From contig JAGOJY010000008.1 in NCBI GenBank assembly GCA_017994815.1, positions 1 through 44,448 on the forward strand: a DNA stretch of 44,448 nucleotides. The letters run 5' to 3'. Of this stretch, positions 26,993 through 35,478 are shown piece after piece. Source of the DNA: Acidobacteriota bacterium. Its GTDB lineage: Bacteria > Acidobacteriota > Polarisedimenticolia > J045. Position 1 is the stretch's first letter, and the number at the start of each line of letters is the position of its first letter. The position numbers and the translations under genes are program-made. The notes under the pieces were generated by a model. The model was not told where the DNA came from and ran no database searches. It saw only the letters and a program-made list of their open reading frames with translations.

Positions 26993-28257
26993 GGCGCTCC
27001 GGCATCCCCGAGAACGTCGGCTTCGCCCTGCAGGCGATGTGGTCGCAGAAGCTGCGCAGCTTCCTCACGCTGCTCGGGATCATCGCCGGCGTCGCGACCG
27101 TGATCATGATGGTCAGCTTCGTCGTGGGCTTCAACAACTCGATCACCGCGGCGTTCACGCAGTTCGGCGCGTACCTCGTGCAGTTCCAGAAGTTCTCGCC
27201 CCGCTTCGGCGGGCCGGGCGGCCCACCGGAGGAGGAACGCAACCGCCGCGACCTGACGCTGGACGACGCGGTGGCGCTCAAGCGCATGGGCACGCGCGTC
27301 GCCGCGGTCTCGCCCGAGCGCTACCTGTTCCAGTTCCTGTACGGCGAGCCGATCGTGCGCTCGCGGCGCGGCGAGGCCAACGGCCCGCTGGTGCTCGGCG
27401 CGGCCCCCGACTACTGCGTGGCCAACACGCACTACGTCAAGGACGGGCGGTTCTTCACCGACGCCGACCTGCGCCACGCGGCGCACGTGACCGTCATCAG
27501 CAGCGACATCTCGGGCGCCCTGTTCCCGTTCCGGGACGCGATCGGGCAGCAGCTGACGATCAACGGCGTGCCCTACACCGTGATCGGGCTGTTCGAGGAC
27601 AAGGGCGGCTTCCTCGGCGGCGGCAGCTCGAACAACTTCGTCGCCATCCCGATCACGACCTTCGACGAGCAGTTCCCGCAGGTCAAGGACAGCGGCGGCG
27701 ACACGATCCACATCGCGACCGTGCCGAAGGACCCCACCCGGGTGCAGGAGTGGATCGAGGAAGGCGAGGCGATCCTGCGGATCCGCCGCGGCCTGCGCCC
27801 GAACCAGCCCAACGACTTCGCGACCTTCACCAGCGAGGGCCAGCTGCGGAACTTCCGCCAGATCACCGGCGGGGTCGCCGCCGCGATGCTGGTCGTCGCG
27901 GCGATCGCGCTCGTCGTGGGCGGGGTGGGCGTGATGAACATCATGCTGGTGAACGTCACCGAGAGAACGCGCGAGATCGGCCTGCGCAAGGCGATGGGCG
28001 CGACCAGCGCCGACGTCGCGGTGCAGTTCCTGGCCGAGGCGGTGACGCTGACCGGAGTGGGCGGAGCGATCGGCATCGGCGTCGGCCTCGGCGCGGCGCT
28101 GCTCGTGCGCTGGCTCTTGGACTTCCCGGCCGCGGCCCCGGTCTGGTCGATCGGCCTCGGCTTCGGCGTCTCGACGTTCGTCGGCCTCGTCTTCGGCCTG
28201 TGGCCCGCGCTGCGCGCCGCCTCCCTCGACCCGATCGTCGCCCTGCGCTACGAGTGA
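26989..28257 (+). CDS. MacB-like ABC transporter permease 2
   Basis: 422 aa, same architecture as permease 1 and probably an ancient duplicate: RSFLTLLGIIAGVATVI at the N-terminus, a periplasmic domain with a Gly/Pro-rich insertion (FGGPGGPPEEE near residue 75), and the VGVMNIMLVNVTERTREIGLRKAMGA segment before the last two helices. It ends in ASLDPIVALRYE, the usual MacB ending. It has no ATPase domain. The start overlaps permease 1 by ATGA. The substrate is unknown; related systems export macrolides, lipoproteins or peptides. Confidence 0.94.
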   Translation: MRRSGIPENVGFALQAMWSQKLRSFLTLLGIIAGVATVIMMVSFVVGFNNSITAAFTQFGAYLVQFQKFSPRFGGPGGPPEEERNRRDLTLDDAVALKRMGTRVAAVSPERYLFQFLYGEPIVRSRRGEANGPLVLGAAPDYCVANTHYVKDGRFFTDADLRHAAHVTVISSDISGALFPFRDAIGQQLTINGVPYTVIGLFEDKGGFLGGGSSNNFVAIPITTFDEQFPQVKDSGGDTIHIATVPKDPTRVQEWIEEGEAILRIRRGLRPNQPNDFATFTSEGQLRNFRQITGGVAAAMLVVAAIALVVGGVGVMNIMLVNVTERTREIGLRKAMGATSADVAVQFLAEAVTLTGVGGAIGIGVGLGAALLVRWLLDFPAAAPVWSIGLGFGVSTFVGLVFGLWPALRAASLDPIVALRYE

Positions 28258-28283
28258 CGAGGACGGTCGGACCGGTCCCCGCT

Positions 28284-28844
28284 TCAGCGCAGGCCGAGGC
28301 GCGCGAGAAGGTCGAGCGTGATGCGCGCCGTCAAGCCCCACAGCACGCGGGCCTCGAACTCGAAGAAGCCGACGAGGTGCTGGCGGCCGGGCGGGCCCCA
28401 CTCGCGGAACTCCCAGCGCTCCGCCTGCGCCAGCAGCGCCACCGGGATCTCGAGGATCTCGGCGACTTCGACCGGGTCGGCGACGAGTTCGCCGTCCGGC
28501 GGGATGCGGCCGACGAACGGGTGCACGCAGTAGCCGGTGACGCTGTCGTGGTCCGGCAGACGTCCGAGCAGCCGCACGCGCCCGGGGTCGAGCCCGATCT
28601 CCTCGCGGGTCTCGCGCAGGGCGCAGGCGACGGCATCCTCGTCCGACTCGCGGGCGCCGCCCGGGAACGAGATCTCGCCCGCGTGCAGCGGCAGCTTGGC
28701 CTGCCGCACCGTGTACAGCAGGCGATCCTCGCCCGCGCGCGTGAGCCACGGCACGAGCACGGCGGCGTCGCGCAGCGCGGGACGCGAGCGCCACGTCGGT
28801 TCGGGCCCGGCGAGCGCGGCGCGGATCGTGTCGTCGGCGATCAT
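28284..28844 (-). CDS. Nudix hydrolase, CoA pyrophosphatase type (NudL-like)
   Basis: 186 aa. The Nudix box is complete (G63 to L85: GARESDE...RETREEIGL). It is preceded by LPLHAGEISFPGG, the UPF0035-type motif that marks the CoA diphosphatase branch, so cleavage of CoA or acyl-CoA to phosphopantetheine and 3',5'-ADP is likely. ATG 28844 has no Shine-Dalgarno sequence; a -10-like GACAAT (28853-28858) ends 8 nt upstream. It diverges from aroE, 63 bp between starts. Confidence 0.92.
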   Translation of the reverse strand: MIADDTIRAALAGPEPTWRSRPALRDAAVLVPWLTRAGEDRLLYTVRQAKLPLHAGEISFPGGARESDEDAVACALRETREEIGLDPGRVRLLGRLPDHDSVTGYCVHPFVGRIPPDGELVADPVEVAEILEIPVALLAQAERWEFREWGPPGRQHLVGFFEFEARVLWGLTARITLDLLARLGLR

Positions 28845-28852
28845 CGGGCGCC

Positions 28853-28901
28853 ATTGTCGTACGGCCGGGGGGCCGGTGGTACCGCTGTCCCGTGAGATAC
28901 T
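28853..28901. promoter_or_regulatory. divergent -10-like elements of the Nudix gene and aroE
   Basis: On the minus strand GACAAT (28853-28858) ends 8 nt before ATG 28844. On the plus strand GATACT (28896-28901) ends 6 nt before ATG 28908. Neither start has a Shine-Dalgarno sequence, so both messages are probably leaderless. Confidence 0.45.
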
Positions 28902-28907
28902 CCGCGC

Positions 28908-29771
28908 ATGGCTCTTCCGGGGCGCGTGTTCCGCGCGGCGCTGTTCGGCCACCCCGTCGGGCACAGCCGCTCGGCCGAGTTGTTCCGGGCGCTGGCGGCC
29001 CACGGCGGACCCGCGGTCGATTACCAGCTCGTCGATGTTCCTCTCGGGCGGCTCGCCGAATTCGTGGAGCGCCTGCGCGCGGGGGAGTGGGACGGCGCGA
29101 ACGTGACCGTCCCGCACAAGCTCGACGCCGCGCGAATGGCCGACACGCTCGATGCCGCCGCCCGCGGCACCGGCGCGGTCAACGTGCTGGCCCGCGACGG
29201 CGACCGCGTCCGCGGCGCGAACACCGACGTCGCCGGGTTCGTCGGCGCGCTGGCACTGCCGCGCGCGGCGGACGCGCTGCGCGGCCGGCCGCGCCGGGCC
29301 GCGGTCCTCGGCAGCGGCGGCGCGGCGCGCGCGGTCGGCTGGGGCCTCGCGCACGCGGGGTGGGAGATCGTCACGGTCGCGCGGCGGGCCGGCGCGAGCT
29401 TCGGCTGGGACGACCCCGGCCTGGCCCGCGCCGTCGCCGCGTGCGCGCTGGTCGTGCAGGCCACCAGCGCCGGGATGGCGCCGGCGCCGGACGAAGCGCC
29501 GCCGCTTCCGGCGGAGGCGTTCGCGCCGGGGCAGCTCGCGATCGAGTTGATCTACAACCCGTGGGAGACGCGCTGGCTGCGGAGCGCGCGCGCGCGCGGC
29601 GCGACCGCGGTGAACGGCTGGCCGATGCTCGTCGGGCAGGCGGCGCGGGCGGCCGAGACCTGGCTCGGCCGTGCCGCCGCGGAGGCGGTCGCGCTCGCCG
29701 CGGCCGCGATCGAGCCGCGCGACCCGTTCCAGCCCGCAGCAGCCGCGGCAGGCGGCCCGCCCGCGCCATGA
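28908..29771 (+). CDS. aroE: shikimate dehydrogenase (NADP+)
   Basis: 287 aa. It reduces 3-dehydroshikimate to shikimate. The substrate site is visible (HPVGHSRSAELF, NVTVPHKLDA with the catalytic Lys, NTDVAGF with the Asp). The nucleotide-binding Gly-rich loop is LGSGGAARAV. The C-terminal helix has MLVGQAARAAETWLG. A Pro/Ala-rich tail of about 15 residues extends the C-terminus slightly. Its stop overlaps the arfB start (ATGA). Other shikimate genes are at 9.8 kb and 32.2-35.5 kb. Confidence 0.95.
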   Translation: MALPGRVFRAALFGHPVGHSRSAELFRALAAHGGPAVDYQLVDVPLGRLAEFVERLRAGEWDGANVTVPHKLDAARMADTLDAAARGTGAVNVLARDGDRVRGANTDVAGFVGALALPRAADALRGRPRRAAVLGSGGAARAVGWGLAHAGWEIVTVARRAGASFGWDDPGLARAVAACALVVQATSAGMAPAPDEAPPLPAEAFAPGQLAIELIYNPWETRWLRSARARGATAVNGWPMLVGQAARAAETWLGRAAAEAVALAAAAIEPRDPFQPAAAAAGGPPAP

Positions 29772-30187
29772 TCGAGATCACCGCCGGCCTCGCGATCCCG
29801 GAGCAGGAACTGCAGTTCAGCTACTCGCGCAGCGGCGGGCCGGGCGGGCAGCACGTGAACAAGGTCGCGACGCGGGTGACGCTGCGCTTCGACGTGCGCA
29901 ACTCGCCGAGCCTCACCGACGAGCAGAAGCAGCGCATCCTCGAGCGTTTGCCGACGCGGATCGACGGCCAGGGCGTCCTGCGGGTGACCAGCAGCGCGTC
30001 GCGCAGCCAGCTCGCGAACCGCGAGAAGACCGTCGAACGCTTCGCGCAGCTCCTGCGGGAAGCCCTCGCCGAGGACGCGCCGCGCCGGCCGACGCGGCCG
30101 ACCGCCGCCTCGCGGCGGCGCCGCGCCGACGACAAGGAACGCCGCAGCCGGATCAAGCGCGACCGCTCGTGGCGCCCGACGGACTGA
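29768..30187 (+). CDS. arfB: alternative ribosome-rescue factor ArfB (peptidyl-tRNA hydrolase)
   Basis: 139 aa, as expected for ArfB/YaeJ. The catalytic GGQ (26-28 in SGGPGGQHVNK) hydrolyses peptidyl-tRNA on stalled ribosomes. The basic C-terminal tail (RRRRADDKERRSRIKRDRSW) would enter the empty mRNA channel. SSASRSQLANRE is the usual conserved segment before it. It overlaps aroE by ATGA and converges with fumC, 4 bp between stops. Confidence 0.95.
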   Translation: MIEITAGLAIPEQELQFSYSRSGGPGGQHVNKVATRVTLRFDVRNSPSLTDEQKQRILERLPTRIDGQGVLRVTSSASRSQLANREKTVERFAQLLREALAEDAPRRPTRPTAASRRRRADDKERRSRIKRDRSWRPTD

Positions 30188-30191
30188 GTCC

Positions 30192-31580
30192 TCAGCGCGG
30201 GCCGAGCATCGTCTCCGGGCGCACGTGGCGGTCGAACTCCTCCGCCGTCAAGAGCCCGAGCGCGACCGCCGCCTCCTTGAGGCTCGTGCCCTCGGCGTGC
30301 GCCTTCTTGGCGACCTTGGCCGCGTTGTCGTAGCCGATCACCGGGTTCAGCGCCGTCACCAGCATCAGCGTGCGCTCGACCAGCTCGGCGATGCGCGCGC
30401 GGTTCGGCTCGATCCCGGCCACGCAGCGGTCGGCGAAACTGCGCGCGGCGTCGGCCAGAAGGCGCGTGCTCTCGAGCACGTTGTGCACGATCACCGGCTT
30501 GAAGACGTTCAGCTCCAGGTGCCCGCTCATCCCGCCGATGTTGACCGCGACGTCGTTGCCGAACACCTGCGCGCAGACCATCGTCAGCGCCTCGGCCTGC
30601 GTCGGGTTGACCTTGCCCGGCATGATCGAGGAGCCCGGCTCGTTCGCCGGCAGGATCAGCTCGCCCAGCCCGCAGCGCGGCCCGCTGCCGAGGAGCCGGA
30701 CGTCGTTGGCGATCTTCATCAGCGCGGCGGCGGCGGTCTTCAGCGCGCCGGAGCAGGCGACGAGCGGGTCGTGCGAGGCCAGCGCCGCGAACTTGTCCGG
30801 CGCGCTCTCGAACGGCAGCCCCGTCAGCTCGGCGACCTTGGCCGCGAAGCGCGCGGCGAACTCCGGGTGCGCGTTGAGCCCCGTGCCGACGGCGGTCCCG
30901 CCCTGCGCCAGCTCCAACAGCGCCGGCAGGCAGCCGCGCAGGTGGCGCGCCGCACCGTCCACCTGCGCCGCGTACCCGCCGAACTCCTGCCCGAGCGTCA
31001 GCGGCACGGCGTCCATCAGGTGCGTGCGGCCGCATTTCACGATGTCGGCGAACTCGCCCGCTTTTGCGGCCAGCGCGCGCTCGAGGTGACCGAGCGCCGG
31101 CAGCAGCGTGCGCTCGACCTCCTCGGCCACGGCGATGTGCATCGCCGTGGGGAACGCGTCGTTCGAACTCTGGCAGCGGTTCACATCGTCGTTGGGGTGG
31201 ACCGGCTTCTTGCTGCCGATCTCGCCGCCGAGCAGTTCGATCGCGCGGTTGGCGATCACCTCGTTGGCGTTCATGTTCGACTGCGTCCCGGAGCCGGTCT
31301 GCCAGACGACGAGCGGGAAGTTCTCGTCCAGCCGCCCGTCGATCACCTCGTCCGCCGCGGCGGCGATCGCGCGCGCCTTGTCCGCCGGGAGCAGTCCCAG
31401 CTCGGCGTTCACCAGCGCCGCGGCCTTCTTGACCAGGCCCAGCGCGCGGATCATCGGCCGCCCGAGGCGGTGGCCGCCGATCGGGAAGTTCTCCAGGGAG
31501 CGCTGCGTCTGCGCGCCCCAGTAGCGCTCCTGCGGCACCTCGACCTGTCCGAGGCTGTCGGTCTCGATTCTCTTCTTCAC
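30192..31580 (-). CDS. fumC: fumarate hydratase class II
   Basis: 462 aa, usual length for class II (Fe-S-independent) fumarase, which interconverts fumarate and malate in the TCA cycle. Motifs: [19 protein letters not shown] in the first third, [13 protein letters not shown] near residue 140, [17 protein letters not shown] near 190, and the superfamily signature [11 protein letters not shown] at about 314-324. GTG 31580 is preferred because [16 protein letters not shown] matches fumarases and GGAGG lies just upstream; a longer frame adds only a low-complexity Arg-rich stretch. An AT-rich patch with a -10-like TATCAT (31608-31613, minus) lies about 28 nt upstream. Confidence 0.96.
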   Translation of the reverse strand: MKKRIETDSLGQVEVPQERYWGAQTQRSLENFPIGGHRLGRPMIRALGLVKKAAALVNAELGLLPADKARAIAAAADEVIDGRLDENFPLVVWQTGSGTQSNMNANEVIANRAIELLGGEIGSKKPVHPNDDVNRCQSSNDAFPTAMHIAVAEEVERTLLPALGHLERALAAKAGEFADIVKCGRTHLMDAVPLTLGQEFGGYAAQVDGAARHLRGCLPALLELAQGGTAVGTGLNAHPEFAARFAAKVAELTGLPFESAPDKFAALASHDPLVACSGALKTAAAALMKIANDVRLLGSGPRCGLGELILPANEPGSSIMPGKVNPTQAEALTMVCAQVFGNDVAVNIGGMSGHLELNVFKPVIVHNVLESTRLLADAARSFADRCVAGIEPNRARIAELVERTLMLVTALNPVIGYDNAAKVAKKAHAEGTSLKEAAVALGLLTAEEFDRHVRPETMLGPR

Positions 31581-31596
31581 GTCGCCTCCGGGTGCG

Positions 31597-31620
31597 ATTT
31601 TGCATTCATGATAAATTGAC
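31597..31620 (-). promoter_or_regulatory. AT-rich promoter-like patch upstream of fumC
   Basis: Positions 31597-31620 are strikingly AT-rich for this window and hold two -10-like hexamers on the minus strand, TATCAT (31608-31613) and CAAAAT (31597-31602). No convincing -35 box was found at 16-18 bp. It is the most likely fumC promoter region. Confidence 0.4.
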
Positions 31621-31711
31621 TTTGCCCGTCGAACCCGCCTGCGTCGCCCGGGGCAGGGGCGGGGCCGCGTGCCGCGGCTCCGCGAAACCGCGATCCGCAC
31701 TCGGAGTGAGC

Positions 31712-31936
31712 ATGAACCGGAGATGGGTGTCCGTGCTCGGCGTCGTCCTGATCATCCTGGGCATCGCCGGGTTCCTGGTGAAGGCGATCCCGTTCCAGAC
31801 CGAGGAGAAAGTGCTCGACATCGGCCCGATCGAGGCGACCGCCGAGAAGGAGCACCGGCTGCCGATCCCGACGCTGCTCGCCGGGCTGGCGCTGGCCGGC
31901 GGCGTGGTGCTCGTGATCGCCGGGGCGCGGCGTTGA
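31712..31936 (+). CDS. small two-helix membrane protein (IPF...[14 protein letters not shown] type)
   Basis: 74 aa. Helix 1 is about residues 6-24. A short periplasmic or cytoplasmic loop carries a conserved-looking [16 protein letters not shown], and helix 2 is about 52-71. I have seen this loop in many small uncharacterised bacterial membrane proteins (similar to DUF3185-type), but the function is unknown. ATG 31712 has GGAG six nt upstream. It overlaps the next gene by TTGA. Confidence 0.75.
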   Translation: MNRRWVSVLGVVLIILGIAGFLVKAIPFQTEEKVLDIGPIEATAEKEHRLPIPTLLAGLALAGGVVLVIAGARR

Positions 31937-32175
31937 CCTACGCCGTCGTCGCCGCCGTTGCCGGGCTGGTGCTGGCGTGGATCGCGGGGCTGACGGCGCG
32001 CCGGGGAAGCTGGGGCGTCGCCGCCGGCCTCGCGCTCCTCGGCATCGTCCTGCTCGGCGGGGGCGCCCTCGTCATCGTCCTCAAGCTCGCGGTCGGCTTC
32101 TTCTTCGCCGGCGTGGTCGCGCTGGTGGCCGCCGTCGTCGGAATCCTGGTGTTCGTGGCCATCCGCCGGTTGTGA
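31933..32175 (+). CDS. small three-helix membrane protein, unknown
   Basis: 80 aa, very hydrophobic, with helices at about 4-20, 28-47 and 50-76, ending IRRL. The start is TTG 31933, overlapping the stop of the preceding gene (TTGA), the same coupling seen between aroA and the glycosyltransferase. The coupling and continuous reading frame support a real gene; I do not recognise a family. It probably forms a pair with the upstream protein. Confidence 0.55.
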   Translation: MTYAVVAAVAGLVLAWIAGLTARRGSWGVAAGLALLGIVLLGGGALVIVLKLAVGFFFAGVVALVAAVVGILVFVAIRRL

Positions 32176-32241
32176 ACGAATCGGTTAGCCGGGTCCCCGC
32201 GGCCGCTCGCGGCTGCGATAGCATGTGCGGCTGGAGATCCG

Positions 32242-33396
32242 ATGACGGTCCTGCGCTGGCTCACCGCGGGCGAATCGCACGGCCCGATGCTGATCGGCAT
32301 CCTCGACGGGATGCCGGCCGGCATGCCGTTGCGCGAGGAGGACCTCGCCCCGCGCATGCGGCGGCGCCAGGGCGGCCACGGTCGCGGCAAGCGCATGACG
32401 ATCGAGCCCGACCGGCCCGTGATCCTCGGCGGGACGTGGCACGGCGAGACCACGGGCGCGCCGATCGGCATCGCGATCGAGAACCGCTCCAACCGCGCGC
32501 AGCGCTCGCAGGTGCGGCGCACGCACCCGCGGCCGGGCCACGCCGACCTCGCGGGCGTGCTGAAGTACGGCCTGACCGACATCAACCCGGTGCTCGAGCG
32601 GGCCAGCGCGCGCGAGACCGCGATGCGCACCGCGCTGGGCGCCGTCTGCTGCCAGTTGCTGGAGTTGATCGGCGCGCGGCTCACGGGCCGCGTGATCGCG
32701 CTCGGCGGCGTGGAGGCTCCGGCGTTGCCGGACGGCTGGGGCCCGGCCGAGATCGAGCGCACGCGCGACGAGTCCGCCGTCGCCTGCTGCGATGCCGACG
32801 CGTCCGCGGCGATGGTCGCGCGCGTGGACGAGGCGCGCGAGCAGGGGGAGACGCTCGGCGGCCGGATCGAGCTGCGCGTCTGGAACCTGCCGCCGGGGCT
32901 CGGCACCTACGCGCAGTCGGACCGGCGGCTGGACGCGCGGCTCGGGGCCGCGCTGCTGTCGATCCCGTCGGTCAAGGAGTGCGAGCTGGGTGACGCGCTC
33001 GCGGCCGGCGCCGGGCCGGGCAGCGCGGCGCATGACGTGATCGTCCGGGTGGGCGAGGGGCTCGGCCGCGCGTCGAACCGCGCGGGAGGCCTCGAGGCAG
33101 GCGTGACCAATGGAGAGACGCTGGTGGCCAGGATCACTCTGAAACCGATATCGACGCTGCGCCGGCCGCTGCCGACGGTGGACCTCGACAGCGGCCAGGA
33201 AGTGCCCGGGCGCTACGTGCGCAGCGACGTGTGCGTCGTGCCGGCGGCGACCGTGATCGCCGAGGCCGTCGCGGCGCTCGTGCTCGCGGACTCGGTGCTG
33301 GAGAAGTTCGGCGCCGACCGCTTCGCCGAGCTGCGCGAACTCGTCGGGCGCTTCCGCGCGGGTCTCCCGCGCTGGGCGCCGGAGGCGCGGCCGTGA
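32242..33396 (+). CDS. aroC: chorismate synthase
   Basis: 384 aa. It converts EPSP to chorismate with reduced FMN, the last shikimate-pathway step. Motifs: TAGESHGPML (8-17), GRGKRMTIEPD near 48, RASARETAMR near 116, and GRASNRAGGLEAGVTNG near 275. ATG 32242 has GGAG (32233-32236) upstream and a -10-like TAGCAT at 32219-32224. It is the first gene of an aroC-aroKB-aroQ-ArsC-like group with overlapping or closely spaced genes. Confidence 0.97.
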   Translation: MTVLRWLTAGESHGPMLIGILDGMPAGMPLREEDLAPRMRRRQGGHGRGKRMTIEPDRPVILGGTWHGETTGAPIGIAIENRSNRAQRSQVRRTHPRPGHADLAGVLKYGLTDINPVLERASARETAMRTALGAVCCQLLELIGARLTGRVIALGGVEAPALPDGWGPAEIERTRDESAVACCDADASAAMVARVDEAREQGETLGGRIELRVWNLPPGLGTYAQSDRRLDARLGAALLSIPSVKECELGDALAAGAGPGSAAHDVIVRVGEGLGRASNRAGGLEAGVTNGETLVARITLKPISTLRRPLPTVDLDSGQEVPGRYVRSDVCVVPAATVIAEAVAALVLADSVLEKFGADRFAELRELVGRFRAGLPRWAPEARP

Positions 33397-35024
33397 GCGC
33401 GGCGCGCAAGGACCTCGCGCTGGCCGGCATGATGGGCGCGGGCAAGACGGTCGTCGGCCAGGCGCTGTCGCGCTTCCTCGGCCGGCCGTTCGTCGATCTC
33501 GACGAGCTGATCGTGCAGCACGAGAAGAAGTCGATCCCGGAGCTGTTCGCCAAGGGCGAAGCGGTGTTCCGCCACGCCGAGCGCGCCGCGGTGCTGCGCT
33601 GGCTCGAGCGGCCGCCGAAGGCGGCGCCCGAAGTGCTCGCGCTCGGCGGCGGCACCCTGGAAAACGGCGAGGTCGCGGAGGCGATCGCCCGCCGCGCCGT
33701 CTTGGTGCACCTCGACGCGCCCGCGGACGTGCTGTTCGCCCGCTTGCACCGCGACGAGGTGGCCGCGCGACCGCTCTTGGCCGGGGCGCCCGACCCGGCG
33801 CGGCGGCTGGCGGAACTGCGCGAGAAGCGCGCCGCCGGCTACGCGCGCGCCGACATCGCCGTGCCGAGCGACCGCTACGACGCGGAGGGGACCGCGGTCG
33901 CGGTGCTGCGGGTGCTCTACCAGCCGGGTCGCGGGCCGTGGCGCGAAACCGCCCGCCCGCTGGCCCCGCGGCTCGCCGTGGCGCAGGGGATCGTGATCGG
34001 CCGCGGCGCGCTCGAGCTGCCGGAGGCGCGCTGCGCGGCGCTGCTGCTCGATTCCGGGATCCCGGACGTGCACAAGGACCTCCTGCTGCCGCTCTTGCGC
34101 GAGCGGGCCGGCGGGCGCCTCGGCGAGCTGGAGCGCCCCGGGGGCGAGGACGCGAAGTCGGTCGAGAGCCTGGCCGAGGCCTGGGCCGAGCTGTTGATCG
34201 CCGGCGCCGACAAGGACACGCCGCTGTGGGTCATGGGCGGTGGCACGCTGACCGACCTCGGCGGGCTCGTGGCGCACACCTACAAGCGCGGGCTGCCGCT
34301 GCAGCTCGCCCCGACCACGCTGCTCGCGCAGCTCGACGCCGCGCTGGGCGGGAAGAACGGGATCAACTTCGCCGGCTCGAAGAACGTCGTCGGCACCATC
34401 CGCCTGCCGGAGGGCGTGAACATCGACCCGCTGTTCCTTTTGACCCTGCGCGACGACGACCTGCGCGAGGGGCTGACCGAGGCGGTCAAGGCGTCCCTGG
34501 TCGGCGACCCGGAACTGCTCGACCACATCGAGTCGAGCGGTCCCGCGCTGCGCGAGCGCAGCCTGCCGGCGCTCGAGGACCTCGTCGCGCGCGCCGCCCT
34601 GACCAAGCTCGAAGTCGTCGAGCGCGACCTCGAGGAGGCCGGCCAGCGCCGCGTGCTCAACCTCGGCCACACCCTCGGGCACGCGCTCGAGGCGGCCACG
34701 CGGGAGCGCGAGCGGCCGCTGCCGCACGGCGAGTCGGTCGCGATCGGGATGGTCTTCGCGCTGCGGCTGGCGCGGCGCGCCGGCGTGCTGGAGGACCTGT
34801 CGCTGCTCGAGCGCGTGCCGGCGGCGCTGGAGGGGCTCGGCATCGCCACCCGCTGGCCGGGGCTCTCCCCGCGCGAGCGGGAGTTCTTCGAGATCGCCCT
34901 CGGGCGGGACAAGAAGCGCTCCGGCGGCGAGACGGTCTGGGTCCTGCCGCAGGCCGCGGGCCGCGTCGTCTGGCGCACGCTGCCGACCGAGGACGTGGAG
35001 GCGGCGCTGCGGGACTTCGCCTGA
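33393..35024 (+). CDS. aroKB: bifunctional shikimate kinase / 3-dehydroquinate synthase
   Basis: 543 aa fusion. The N-terminal half (1 to about 170) is shikimate kinase with Walker A GMMGAGKT (12-19), DLDE, the substrate motif FRHAE and a full GGG loop (LGGGTLENG). The C-terminal half (about 185-543) is 3-dehydroquinate synthase with MGGGTLTDLGG, TTLLAQLDAALGGKNG, NVVGTI and LNLGHTLGHALE, holding the Lys, Asp and His/Glu residues for NAD and metal binding. It catalyses steps 2 and 5 of the pathway. GTG 33393 overlaps the aroC stop (GTGA), with GGAGG at 33381-33385. Such AroKB fusions are known in several phyla. Confidence 0.95.
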   Translation: MSAARKDLALAGMMGAGKTVVGQALSRFLGRPFVDLDELIVQHEKKSIPELFAKGEAVFRHAERAAVLRWLERPPKAAPEVLALGGGTLENGEVAEAIARRAVLVHLDAPADVLFARLHRDEVAARPLLAGAPDPARRLAELREKRAAGYARADIAVPSDRYDAEGTAVAVLRVLYQPGRGPWRETARPLAPRLAVAQGIVIGRGALELPEARCAALLLDSGIPDVHKDLLLPLLRERAGGRLGELERPGGEDAKSVESLAEAWAELLIAGADKDTPLWVMGGGTLTDLGGLVAHTYKRGLPLQLAPTTLLAQLDAALGGKNGINFAGSKNVVGTIRLPEGVNIDPLFLLTLRDDDLREGLTEAVKASLVGDPELLDHIESSGPALRERSLPALEDLVARAALTKLEVVERDLEEAGQRRVLNLGHTLGHALEAATRERERPLPHGESVAIGMVFALRLARRAGVLEDLSLLERVPAALEGLGIATRWPGLSPREREFFEIALGRDKKRSGGETVWVLPQAAGRVVWRTLPTEDVEAALRDFA

Positions 35025-35455
35025 TGCCGCGCGTGCTGCTCGTGCACGGGCCGAACCTGAACCGGCTCGGCCGCCGCGACCCGCAGCACTACGGGCGGAT
35101 CACGCTCGACGAGCTGGAGCAGCGCGTCCGGGGCTGGGCCGCGCCGCTGGGCGTCGAATTGCGCGCGTTCCAGTCCAACCACGAGGGCACGCTGATCGAT
35201 TTCCTGCAGGACCAGGCCGAGTGGGCCGACGGGGCGCTGGTCAACTTCGGCGCCCTCACGCACAGCAGTTATGCGCTGCACGACGCGCTGCTCGACTTCG
35301 GGCGGCCGGTCGTGGAGGTGCACCTGTCGAAGATCTCGCAGCGCGAGCCGTGGCGCCGCGTCAGCGTCGTGCGCCCGGCGTGCGCCGGGTTCGTGGAGGG
35401 ACTGGGGGCGGACGGCTACCGCGCCGCCCTCGAGCTGTTGTTGGGCCAGCTGTAG
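35024..35455 (+). CDS. aroQ: 3-dehydroquinate dehydratase, type II
   Basis: 143 aa, normal for the dodecameric type II enzyme. HGPNLNRLGRRDPQHYG (8-24) contains the catalytic Arg and Tyr, and QSNHEGTLIDFL (49-60), NFGALTHSSYALHDAL (73-88) and EVHLSKISQREPWR follow. It catalyses step 3, so it completes the set with aroKB, aroE, aroA and aroC. The start overlaps the aroKB stop (TGATG). Confidence 0.95.
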   Translation: MPRVLLVHGPNLNRLGRRDPQHYGRITLDELEQRVRGWAAPLGVELRAFQSNHEGTLIDFLQDQAEWADGALVNFGALTHSSYALHDALLDFGRPVVEVHLSKISQREPWRRVSVVRPACAGFVEGLGADGYRAALELLLGQL

Positions 35456-35478
35456 CGGCACGCCACGGGGGACCGGAC

